DNA from: Gonatopus flavifemur | Lineage: Eukaryota; Arthropoda; Insecta; Hymenoptera; Dryinidae | Assembly: GCA_018340375.1 (NCBI GenBank) | Contig: JAFFJZ010000119.1 | Coordinates: 1 to 64,000, forward strand | Direction of reading: 5' to 3' | DNA: 64,000 nt | In this document: in pieces, positions 54,120 through 64,000 of the stretch | Layout of the letters: every line of letters begins with the position of its first letter | How positions within the stretch are numbered: the first letter of the stretch is position 1 | Notes under the pieces: generated by a model | The model's input: the letters and a program-made list of their open reading frames with translations, nothing else | Told to the model about the DNA's origin: nothing | Database searches by the model: none | Translations under genes and position numbers: made by a program

Positions 54120-54420
54120 GCTCCCAAATTCACGTTCCCGCTACTAGCAGTGCTAGTGGTAGCAACGTAGTAGCTTTGCCATTACCGTGAGACTACATGC
54201 TACCATAACATATATATGATTCAATTTATAACGTAGCACTACCTCAGCGCTACCAGTATTATCAGGAAGCGCTACCAAGTAGTGCTCCTAGTAAAAATAC
54301 TACCAAGTCACTCCTATTTCCATACATAAATGGAGCCATATATGTACAGAAGATTTTTAACTGCATAAGTGAATGGTAGCACCACTGCCAGAAGCGCTGC
54401 CTTGATTTTGTTGGCTGGGC
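54120..54420. repeat. GTAGC/GCTAC-rich short-repeat patch
   Basis: Words such as GTAGCGCT, AGCGCTACC and GTAGTGCTA recur in both orientations about ten times in 300 bases. No gene. Confidence 0.45.
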
Positions 54421-56296
54421 CTCCTTGGTTTCTCTTCCATCCTTTGTTTTTACGACGTAGATTTACCCCTTCGGTCGTGTTAGCCCTCCCTCGGATGAAA
54501 TTAATGGTCGCGGTTCCCCTGTATCCTCCTCTTGTTTGATCATTGTAAACGGCCTCGTCGTGTAGAATTCCCCCTCGTGGTCGTGCCCTCCGTATTTCTT
54601 CCTCTTTCTACATTCCCTGTGTCCTCTGTATCAATTTCACGAACTTGAATTGTTTATCTGTATTTTTCTTTTCACGACAAAGTCGTGAGCATTTTTTGAT
54701 GATAATGAAAATATACCTATGTGTGTGAAACACGTGTTTAACATCAAAAGTGGATTTTCCTATTGTTTGGTTAATTAAAATCAACCCACCCCCTCTCCCT
54801 GAGCTTTCCTTTGCCCCTTGACCCCTTCAAGACCATCGTGAACATATTACTTATTGTTCCTCAATATATTTCAGGTCCCGCTGTTAACTATAAATATCCA
54901 CGACGGGGATCGTGGAGGCGCTCCTTGCGCCTTTGTGAATGGGTTAGGATTTAACCATCACAATTGAGAATCAAATGTCGACTACATCTCTTCTCATCGT
55001 TCATTTCAGAGTATTCTTTGAAACGTACAAGATGAACTGTCAGGTGTGAGCGCTTGTTAAAAAAAAACAAAGTTTCATATAATGGATGGATTCTGTGTTT
55101 CTGAATTCTACATCTGATATCGTTCAAATACGAGAGGATAAAACCAAAGGAATGGAATCAGTATGTTTGTACTTGATACCAATCTGTTGTGCTTGGTCCC
55201 TGACTTTTTGAAATTCTCTTCAGTGTTCTATTTTCCCGTGGATGGAATTCTATGAAGTCGCATCAGTATTTTCGGATGGAGAGGTTATTCCGGAACTTTT
55301 CAATAGCAGCCCTAGTGAGAGAAATCCATTGATCCTCTCCAAATTTGATCGGAATTGAATAAACGTTTGATTGAATTCTATCCGATCATTCAAATGTCCA
55401 TGAGATTGGGCCAGACAAATGAATTTTCTTTATGTGAATCCCATTGGATCTCAGACAATGTTCCCGCCAAATCTCATGTAATTTCATACAGTCAGATTGA
55501 ATGGATTGTTCTAACCAGAGAGGTCAGAAGAATTTCTCCTTGCTAATTATTAACGATTCATTATGTCAATCAAATCATTTCGTTTTATTCCGATGGAAAT
55601 CAAGAGGGAAAAGGAACTCGTCCTCAATAAAAACTACCATAGAAGTTTGAATAAATTAGCATTATAATAATTTCATATTTAAGAACACTGACATCAAAAT
55701 ACTGTACTTATACGATACATTACAATAATTCTAAGAATTCATTATTTAAACGGAATACGATCGTATACGTACGCTCGTATTCTGCGGCAGCATTACTGGA
55801 ATTCCAATAACTCCGTTCTAAATCACGTACGAACACCATATACACTATACTACAGTAAAAAAATACTGTATAATGTATATTTTGAAAATTGTATGTTTCA
55901 TTCGATTCAAAAACAGTTGTCCGACCGAATAAAGTTTCCCTTCTCTTCTGGCGAGTTGATAGGAATCAGTAGTACCTAGAAGAGCTTCCATAATTCTTGA
56001 CAGTTATTAACTGATCCAGTGAAAGATTGATCAATTCCTACAAGAAATGGTTCAAATAATTTGCTTATACTGGATTCAACTACTTTCGTCCACCCAAAAA
56101 TAGCCATCATAATCCACAACTGTGGAATTTTGGAAAATGATCCTTCTTGAATCATCCACAGATGGAAAGAAACTTCTCAAAATGCCAGCAGAATAAATCT
56201 GTGGCAGAACCTAATAAAAATGTCTAAAGCCTCGATAATTCTGTTCCATTCTATCGGAATTCCTAGGATTCACTTATTGCTACCGGAGTGTGCTCA
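54421..56296. other. No recognisable gene
   Basis: About 1.9 kb. A small palindromic patch (ATACGATCGTATACGTACGC) lies at about 55,747. Short frames show no family signal. Confidence 0.5.
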
Positions 56297-56420
56297 AGGG
56301 ATCATTCATAAAATACGTTCGCTTTCCGTTGTTTAAATCTTTGTCATATCAACGTGAAGTCAGTAAGGTTTGACAGAGAATGACGTACCGGAAAGCGAAC
56401 GTATTTTATGGATGATCCCT
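56297..56420. mobile_element. Short MITE (about 123 bp)
   Basis: Inverted ends of about 32 bp, AGGGATCATTCATAAAATAC... against ...ATGGATGATCCCT, close about 60 bases of spacer. GGGATCATCCATAAA-type ends are widespread in arthropod MITEs. Confidence 0.8.
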
Positions 56421-56439
56421 CACATGATCTAAGCAGGTG

Positions 56440-56660
56440 GTCACCTACACACGTCGTCGCAGTGCCGACGTAGGTGGAACCACACTCGGTAGTACCCACA
56501 TGGGTAGGACCTATCTACGTGGAACCTAGGTAGGACCTACCCAGCATAGTCCTACCCAGCATGGTTTCACCAGCATGGTTCCACCCTACATGGTTTGGCC
56601 ATTCACCAATTTCCTACTGGTCTCACCCAGCATGATCGAACCCAGCTGGGTTTTCCCAAT
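56440..56660. repeat. ACCCAGCATGG/TAGGTGGAAC short-repeat cluster
   Basis: Several near-copies of CCCAGCATGGT and GTAGGACCTA in alternating orientation over 200 bases. Similar words reappear at 61,520-61,610 (GGGTTCCCAGGGATTCCCAT), suggesting a dispersed family. Confidence 0.45.
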
Positions 56661-56879
56661 AGGGATGGATACATGGTAGCGCACGACTCCTCCAAAAATA
56701 TTGTTTTCATGTACTTGGCGTCGAGACGCTACCACGTCTCTTGATTCTGACCAAGTTCATCCAACATTTGCAGAAGTGAACTCTGAAGAAATTTTCTTTC
56801 AACCCAAAGTGATATCTTATAAGCTCTTCCATATGAACGAGTGTTACATTTTTTTCCGTACAGAATATCGCTGAAATCG

Positions 56880-57080
56880 TCACAGCAATGTTTCAGAATG
56901 TCCCCAGAATGTGACCTCAATGATTCCAGCAATGTTTCAGAATATCTACAGAATGTGACAAAGATTGTGACATGAGACATTCTGACAATCTTCTTGAGAT
57001 GTTTTCCAGAATATTACACACTCCAAATGTAATATTCTGACAATATAGCACAGACATCCAGTGCTGTGTGGGTGAATGGG
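56880..57080. repeat. CCAGAATGT/CACAGCAC dispersed repeat fragment
   Basis: Repeated AGAATGTC and CAGAATATT words and a terminus GTGCTGTGTGGGTG. Related sequence occurs at about 61,790-61,960 and at the right edge (63,900-64,000, CACCCACACAGCACAAAA). Probably a short non-autonomous element family. Confidence 0.4.
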
Positions 57081-58798
57081 GAACAGTTTATTGTATTTGT
57101 TGAGTGAAAGTTCAGTTACATAATTTGCATGTACATAAACGCGGGTGTAAACGAATACGCTGCATGGAAATTTGGTCATCTTCATAAGGAAATTTTCTGT
57201 TCCTAAAATACAACTATTCATCGAACACGTCATCAAGCACTCATGATGAACAATCATTCTACGAATATACGATTCCGAGACATCATTTCATTATCATCCA
57301 CTATAGAGCTTGTCACCTAATTCTCTCACACAGCACAAGCATGTTGCAAATTAATTCCTGTATGTCAGTTCCGAAAGAATTCGTATTGAGTTTTTGAAAA
57401 TTCTTTAAGTATCCTTTTCGAACATCAGGGGTTCACAAAAAACTCATTCTGCGCTGTGATAACAGGGACTCTCCAAGAATCCCATATTGAATTCATAAAA
57501 AATTCTTGATAAATTCCCCGGGATCAGCGTGCTTTGTGGGGTATTCAATACACCCATGAAACAACCGAAAAAAGGAAAACTTGCATTTCTTGGTACAAAC
57601 GTGTCTTTGGAATTGTTTGCCGAGATCTGGGAGAAACCATTCTTCAGAACAGTGAATATGAATTCACTTCCTTCTCACGTGAAAACGAAATCACGTTCAA
57701 TATACCAAACGCAGATATCATGAAACATAAGATTTATTCATTCTGCGTGTCCTGAGTTCTTCCAACTTCTACAAAACCAATCAATTCGTTTCTTCAACTG
57801 GAAATAGCGAATCCGAAATACTTCGAACGAGTTTGAGTAACATGGGGTGCCACTGAACGAACTTAGCGAAAAAATTAGAATTCAGGTTGGGGGAATTTTA
57901 GATCATCTCAGTTTTGTAGTTTTGATTCCGAACAAAATGATTCAAGTTTGTATAAAACGGACTGATTGGTATTCTCGTGTACGAACGCGTTCCCATTCCA
58001 ATAGTTGGAGCTCGGACCACTTACATCCAATCAACTCACGTGGACGTCGAACACTCTGTGTTGCCAGAATGTAAATTTTGATTTTCAATGATTGGCCATG
58101 CTATTTTATAGAAACGTATGATTTATTGATTTCGTTAGCAACACAAGAAACAATGACCCCTTCTCCTCACTTGCAAACACTTGTGAAGAATAACGGTCAC
58201 CTTCATGACATAGCTCATGTTCCAAAACCTCACTCTGATGCTCCGGGGTATCGGTTTTCTCTGTCTTCCTGATGAATTGAAAAAAGCTACACTGACGCTC
58301 TAGAGTACGAAGGTAAGGTGAGCATAATACATAATAATAGCAGAGAAAAAATGAGAGGGCTGACGGGCACCTTTTCACTGATAGTAAAAGTTCCACCGGC
58401 CCTCTGACGGTTGGATCATGGAACTTGACACACCGCAATTTTATTTTTTAATACTACAAAATCGCGGATTTCTTTTGTATACTTTTCAACACGTATTTGA
58501 TTAAAATGATTTTATGTATTGGTGTTGAGTGCATATAATTTTTCATCATCATGAATAAGAAAAATGAAAAATGAGAGAGGGGGTTGATGGACCAGGTTCC
58601 GTGTTCCATCCGATAAGAGGGCGCTTCAATGTTTACTATCGATGGAACCCCGGCCGTGAGCTCTCTCATCTTCTCTTTGATAATAGTAGTTATTGAAATG
58701 TTATCTTAATAGTTTGAAGCGACGTAGTGTCATGTTATGCTATAAAATTTCACAATTTTCTTTTCTTTGTATATTCTTGAAATAATTCTTCCTCCTCA

Positions 58799-59203
58799 TC
58801 AATGTGATTTAGACGCAATGCAGTTGTAGAAGTTGTAACCCACAGTTGATATCTCTGTCAGTAACTCGTTTTGCAAGTTGAGCATACAAGGAAGCCCCAT
58901 ACTGAGTCGTTGCGAGTCTTCAGCGATTGTTACAATATCCATGACGGTGGTAGAAACTTGCAAAGCAACATCCAAAATTCCTGATGAAATCCCGATTCCA
59001 GTAGAAACGAAGCAAAGTAATTTTCCCCTTCTCCTCTTCCATTTAGTCGCTGCGGAACGTTCCACGGTTGGACAATCTGAACTCAGTTTGTACAGTTGTT
59101 CACCAATATTTTTGAGATTCTGTTGATGAGGAATAATGTATTGAAAATCGGATAATGATTGATCGCGGATCAAGAGAACTTGTGGTATCATCACCATTAT
59201 CAT
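58799..59203 (-). CDS. Hypothetical 134-codon ORF
   Basis: Minus-strand ATG at 59,203 to TGA-type stop near 58,799. The predicted protein has an Asp/Gln/His-rich first half, a Lys-Arg cluster ('TKWKRRRGKL') and then a hydrophobic, Gly/Ile-rich segment ('FVSTGIGISSGILDVALQV') that could insert in a membrane. Composition is more protein-like than neighbouring frames. No family recognised, no adjacent exons found; it could be one exon or chance. Confidence 0.3.
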   Translation of the reverse strand: MIMVMIPQVLLIRDQSLSDFQYIIPHQQNLKNIGEQLYKLSSDCPTVERSAATKWKRRRGKLLCFVSTGIGISSGILDVALQVSTTVMDIVTIAEDSQRLSMGLPCMLNLQNELLTEISTVGYNFYNCIASKSH

Positions 59204-59451
59204 ACTGAGGGATTGCTCGATTATTATTGGAAAGATTGAAAATTACCGTTGAATTTTGCGTTTTAAACGGCACATCGTTGATTTTAAATTCCCGATTATA
59301 CGCGAACCAATATTTCTAACGGAATTCTCAGAACTCTGGATTCAGAAAGATATTCTAACGGTTAGGAGACTTCTGCAATTTATCATGCGTTAAACATCTT
59401 GGAAGTTTTTATTAAGTATAAGGACGGAAATTTAATTGGAACGTTACTTTA

Positions 59452-60269
59452 CAGGGTGTCCCACAATTCGTGTACCAGATCTTACCGATGTATTCTGCTG
59501 TCAAAATGTAATGATTCTTCGTAATGAAAGATTTTTCCTTGGGCTTAGTTTTTGAGATATGAGCATTTTTAGATTTTCTTGAAAATCCAAGTAACTCAAC
59601 AGCATTGTGTGCTACAAACTTCAGCTTAACACCATTGGCTGAGTTGGAAAACGGTGGATCTGTGGAAAAAATGGAACCATCCTGTCATTCTCTGTTTCGG
59701 AGCTAAAATAATTTTCAAGGTGCTGAATTCTAATTAGCTGAAAGCTAAAAAATTTCAAATGACTATCGCTAACTTGGAATTGAGAAATGATAGGGTAGTT
59801 CAATTCTGTTGTAGAGATCCATCGTTTCCAACTTAACCAATGATGTTAAACTGAAGTTTGTACACTGTAAAAAGTGATTGTGGAATTTTCCCCCAAAAAA
59901 TGGTGACAGCGAAGTTCCTCCATAGATGGGAAATTTTTCACCATAATTTGGTTGATTCTCCATCCATTTGTAAAGGATTCAACACCCAGAAAATAAGATA
60001 ATTTCTCAAACTGGTGGGAAAATCCCTCACTTTTGATGGCAAAACAATTCCCCCACGATGAAGGGACGAAATTCACCGAAAGTGTGAAGAAGAATCCCGC
60101 ACATTTTCTACAGTATAGCACACAATGCTGTCGAGTGATTCACATTTTCAAAAAATCCTCATATCACAAAAACTAAGCCTCAGAAAAAATTGTTCAATAC
60201 GGGAAGTTATTACATTTCGGCTACAGAATACACCTGTGAAATCTAGCCTACGAATTCTGGGACACCCTG
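59452..60269. mobile_element. TA-flanked MITE (818 bp)
   Basis: Ends CAGGGTGTCCCACAATTCGT and their complement are flanked by TA (59,450-59,451 and 60,270-60,271). Arms are diverged beyond the ends. The CAGGGTGTCCC terminus is shared with the element at 11,310. No transposase. Confidence 0.85.
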
Positions 60270-60271
60270 TA

Positions 60272-62379
60272 TAAATAGCAACAAATATCTGTTACTTTCA
60301 CCGGGATTCTTGTTGCATTCATTTGAAACACGATGGATTCAACGAGAATTCTGGGACAGTTGACAGCTCGTCAATGGTGGGGTAAATCTTGCAGCTCTGG
60401 TCCGGAGCGTTTGTGGAGGATTTTCTAAGCGAAAGAAGGGGAAAAAAACAAGTGGTGGGGGCACCCAAATGTTGGAAGCCCTGGGGCCACTGATTCTATT
60501 GGTTTCGCGCTTGATGCGAGTCTGAGTAACAGAAATTTGTTGGTTCGCAAATAGTTAACTGAGTTCTCATGAGTTTCACGAGAGTTTCGTTTTGTGCATG
60601 TTGAAGAGGATGAAAATCAATGCGACATCCCAACTGTTTATCCATAGCACCATATTCTCTTCTAACTCAATGGGAAAATTCTTTATATCTATAATATTAT
60701 TATTAATGGTTTATTCTAAAATACAAACCTCGAAAATGTGTTCACCGGAACGTAACACGTGGAAAATCTTCGAACCTTCACCGAGGCATCCTTCTATGTC
60801 ATAATACCGCTGTGAGATGTTCATTACGCTCTGACGTATCTGCTGCGTGCATTCTGTTATTGTCTGGTTCTCAATTTCTCCATTGGTGCGGTGTATCGTA
60901 TGCTATTCATGAAAAAGGAAGAATTCATTATTTGTTATCATAATTAACCCTAACGGCAAACTCTCAGGAAAGTTAATGGCATCATGACTAAAGAACTTCA
61001 CTTTCTCCAAAGAATTGGAGGGAAAATGAAGTGTTTTGGTCAGAATGAAGTGAATTATCCTACGGGAAGTGCTAAGTAATAGATCCTCAACAATAAATTT
61101 TATCCTCAGTTGTCATGGTACTGAGAAATTGCTCGGTACCTAGACAACACAACGCTCTTAAAGATAACATATACTAGCAACTAGCTCTCAAAGATAACAT
61201 AGATGTCATCTTCCAGAGCTTTGTGCTGTCTGGATGGGATGTTTGAAAAAAAATGTTCTCTCAAAAATTGATGATCCCTATGTTTTTTCTGGTTCCATTT
61301 GATCTTGAAGGAGAAACTGCGGAACGTGGAGCCTGTAGATTGAGGGGGAAAAATGGTGTTTTCGTTTGAATGAACTCAATTAGTCCACTTTTCGATTCCT
61401 GGCCGAAAAGTCCAGTACAACACGTGATGTACCGAAAGTGGTACAACGATGATTTTGTTTCTGGAATGCCACCTACAACCCCGTGAAAAATCGTTCTGGC
61501 TGCCACCTGGGATTAGGTAGGAACCTAGGACACCATACATGGGAATGAGTGGGTTCCCAGGGATTCCCATGTAGGGTTTTATGGGACCCACCTGGATTCT
61601 TTCGATAGCGAAAAATGTGTTGAAAGGCACATTTACATAATTATTCAATACAGAACATCTTGTGGAACACTGTTCAATGAACATCTTCAGATAAATGAAC
61701 AACGCTATGTATGGTTATCAAATGATATGAAGAATAACAATTTATATGGTGTTTCGTGTAGAATGATCACGTTCCATCTAGCATGGTACCTCCATGGTCT
61801 CCAGAACATTATCAGAATATCCTTGAAATATCTTATGTCACCTTCTTTGTCTGTAATATTGCGAGGATGTCTCCAGAACGTTTCGGTTCCATGTTGGTGA
61901 CATAAGACACTTTAGAGATGTTCTGAGAACATTCTGGAGACGTTTCGAAACATTCACGTTAGGTGGAGTAAATATGCATGTCAGTAGATTTCTATAGATT
62001 GCATTAATTCAATGATGTGTCTCATGAGGATACCAAATAACTGTTCTCTGAATACATAAGTCGACAACGAAATACAATCCTCTCTCAGTTCCAATTGAGT
62101 GTAGCATCTTTCATACACTTTTTCCCGCTAAAAATAAATTCAAAAAATCAAGAACGTCAATTGCTACAGAATCCCCCTTGTTTTCATAAGTTTGCATGAT
62201 GGAAAAACATCATGGAGAACAGGAATCATCTATGGCTCGATATAATAGTACATTGTGCAACAAATGCGCGAAGTGGGCGATTTCCATATTCCTGCGAAGC
62301 TTGTTGCCCGAGTAGAACGAGGGTAACTGGCTTCGTCAAAGTGTGGGTATCACCGACTTTGCGGACGAGTTGCAAACAG
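60272..62379. other. No recognisable gene
   Basis: About 2.1 kb; contains fragments of the CCAGAA-type dispersed repeat (about 61,790-61,960) and a patch like 56,440-56,660 at about 61,510-61,600. Confidence 0.5.
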
Positions 62380-62503
62380 AGTTGCCAGAAGGAGTAGCCC
62401 AAACTTTGATCATTGGTAAATTCTTATAGAATCGAGAATACAATTGGTCGGTTATACAAGAAGCAGCCAATCGTCAGAGTTGGGCTACTTTTTCTGGCAA
62501 CTC
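62380..62503. mobile_element. Small inverted-repeat element (124 bp)
   Basis: AGTTGCCAGAAGGAGTAGCC... is mirrored by ...GGGCTACTTTTTCTGGCAACT, about 36-bp arms with a 50-base spacer. Looks like a short MITE. No clear target duplication. Confidence 0.6.
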
Positions 62504-64000
62504 TGGTTGCACATACTATTTTTCCCAACAACGTGCAGAAAAGTAGGCTTAAGGAATCGTGCGGAAATGTGGTACTTTGCACACGCAAAACAGTATGCAA
62601 AGTAAGCACTTTGTGCATGACGTTAGGAAGTGGTACATTATGCTACGAGGAAGGGGAATGAGTGGTCTTCACCGAGGGTGATGTTTGTTGCCCGAGCGAA
62701 GCGAGGATAAAAATCACACAAGGTGGAAATCATTTCCCTCCCAAGGGACATACGATACTTTCTTCCGGTTCCGCTGAAATAATGAACGTCCTTCTATGTA
62801 TAATGAACTCGACGCTATTTCTCCAGCACTCATCACTCCCTCTATTCCCTCCCGAGGGAGTAATTAGAACGTACTGCAAAAGCACATTCATCATCATTGG
62901 CTAGGGAAGGTTAGGGATACGTAGTTTCGCTCCCACATTATAGGGATACCTATCATATTTCGTATATGAAATACGACACTTTTGGGGACCCGTGCAAACA
63001 AATTTTTTTCGATTCCCTTTCCTGTTGTGAGGAACGAGTAATTGAATGTATTTTGTCAGGAGTAAACGTTGATACAGAAAATATTCTGCATTGTTTTTAC
63101 AAGAAGGTGAAAAACTTATTTTCTTAACATTTTCACGGCTTTGTCTCCAATATTTTGATCTCCGCTTTTTGATAGATTTTTTTCTAGTATGTAAGGAGTG
63201 TCTCAAACTTTTTAAAATTCACATTATAGATGTGTCAGAGCACAAAGGTGTACTATTGTATCAACTTTTCCACAAAATTATCCCCTTGACAACCAATACT
63301 GGCACCGATTTTGTTCTTCACTTTTCATGAACAGCATTTATTTGATGGACAACTGAAAATTTCATGAAGAGAAAACTCCAATAATCCTGACTTACCCTCA
63401 ATAAGAATGATTCATACCAGACCACATACAAAATATTCACTTAATAACTCCTTTGAATTCATTTGAATATACGAATTTTATAACCCATTCGTTCAAATAA
63501 ATACGATACTTCGATGAAGTGTTGTTTTAGATTGAAAGGAAGACGTGATTTCCTTCGATTGAACGGATAATTCTTTGATTTAAACATACATTAATTCGTT
63601 TCACATATAGAATTCTGTAAGAAAGCATTAAAGGTTGATTGAGAAAGACGCATTGTTGCATTCACGTTGAACATATCTTGGTTCTCCATCAAATAAATAT
63701 TATTCTGATCGAGAGATGCTATTTGCTTCATTCCAACGTAAAAGGACCCTTGTAGCACAAGGATGTTGTGAATATCCTATAGATGTTTATAGAACATTCA
63801 AATATGCAAAAATATTCTATGGATGTTCATAGGACATTCGAAACGTATTAATATATTCTGTGCATGTTCATAGAATCCTCCAAACATTCTTGTGCGGATG
63901 TGAAAAGTGTCACCCACACAGCACAAAAGATCACAGGGATATCCCCAGAACGTTTCATTTGGAATCTGTAATATTCTGGAAGACGTCCCCAAAATGTTTG
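62504..64000. other. No recognisable gene; repeat fragment at right edge
   Basis: About 1.5 kb without a supportable gene. TTGTTGCCCGAGYRAACGAGG-like phrase at 62,689 repeats one at 62,301. The last 100 bases match the CACAGCAC/CCAGAACGTTTC repeat family. Confidence 0.45.

Overview
The window reads as a repeat-rich, A+T-rich insect chromosome segment. Long poly-purine and TA microsatellites, Tc1/mariner-type elements with TA target duplications, LINE tails and insect-type gypsy (Metaviridae) elements all point to an arthropod. A basic LINE ORF1 fragment and the element mix make Hymenoptera a reasonable guess, but species cannot be told from the sequence. There are no bacterial-style operons, CRISPR arrays or rRNA genes. 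Nearly everything recognisable is a transposable element, usually nested in another one.

Left part (1-12,583). A LINE 3' end (1-646) is followed by a broken gypsy/errantivirus-like element. Its integrase (2,455-2,877 and 7,946-8,825) is split by about 5 kb of insertions: a 1.85-kb fold-back element and a complete but dead DD41D mariner. Its F-like env remnant (8,844-10,470) follows. A third inverted-repeat element lies at about 11,310-12,313.

Centre (12,584-39,791). A 27.2-kb gypsy-type endogenous retrovirus-like element has unusually long LTRs (4,032 and 4,605 bp, the latter enlarged by a 556-bp MITE). It carries an ATGT target duplication, a tRNA-Ser-like primer site 20 nt inside the 5' LTR, and a purine tract at the 3' LTR. 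Order: LTR; about 3.5 kb of leader with a 163-bp repeat array in two roughly 892-bp higher-order copies; gag with nine complete CCHC knuckles; PR-RT-RNaseH; an acidic linker; integrase; a segment resembling an antisense multi-exon gene with its own promoter-like and poly(A)-like signals and a nested mariner; a roughly 657-residue accessory ORF with a threefold Cys/Trp-rich repeat and a zinc ribbon; an intact env that looks chuvirus-glycoprotein-like; LTR. Gag-pol carries an internal TAG, an ATGA stop/start junction, a TAA and Asn at the second integrase catalytic position, while the accessory ORF and env are open. The element is inserted in an intron-containing DDE_1 transposase-like gene whose two halves flank it in frame.

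Right part (39,792-64,000). The second half of the DDE_1 gene is followed by a tRNA-like SINE head, a reverse-strand gypsy gag-protease remnant with its own 273-bp LTR, an exon-rich unidentified gene fragment, several inverted-repeat MITEs, a 71-bp tandem hairpin array, a LINE ORF1 fragment and a dead cecropia-like mariner. The last 10 kb is mostly intergenic sequence with short MITEs and one unassigned 134-codon reading frame.

The item most likely to be new is the giant central element as a whole: accessory ORF, multi-knuckle Gag, leader array, antisense exon array and chuvirus-like envelope in one gypsy backbone. Family calls are from motif recognition only; no database search was possible.
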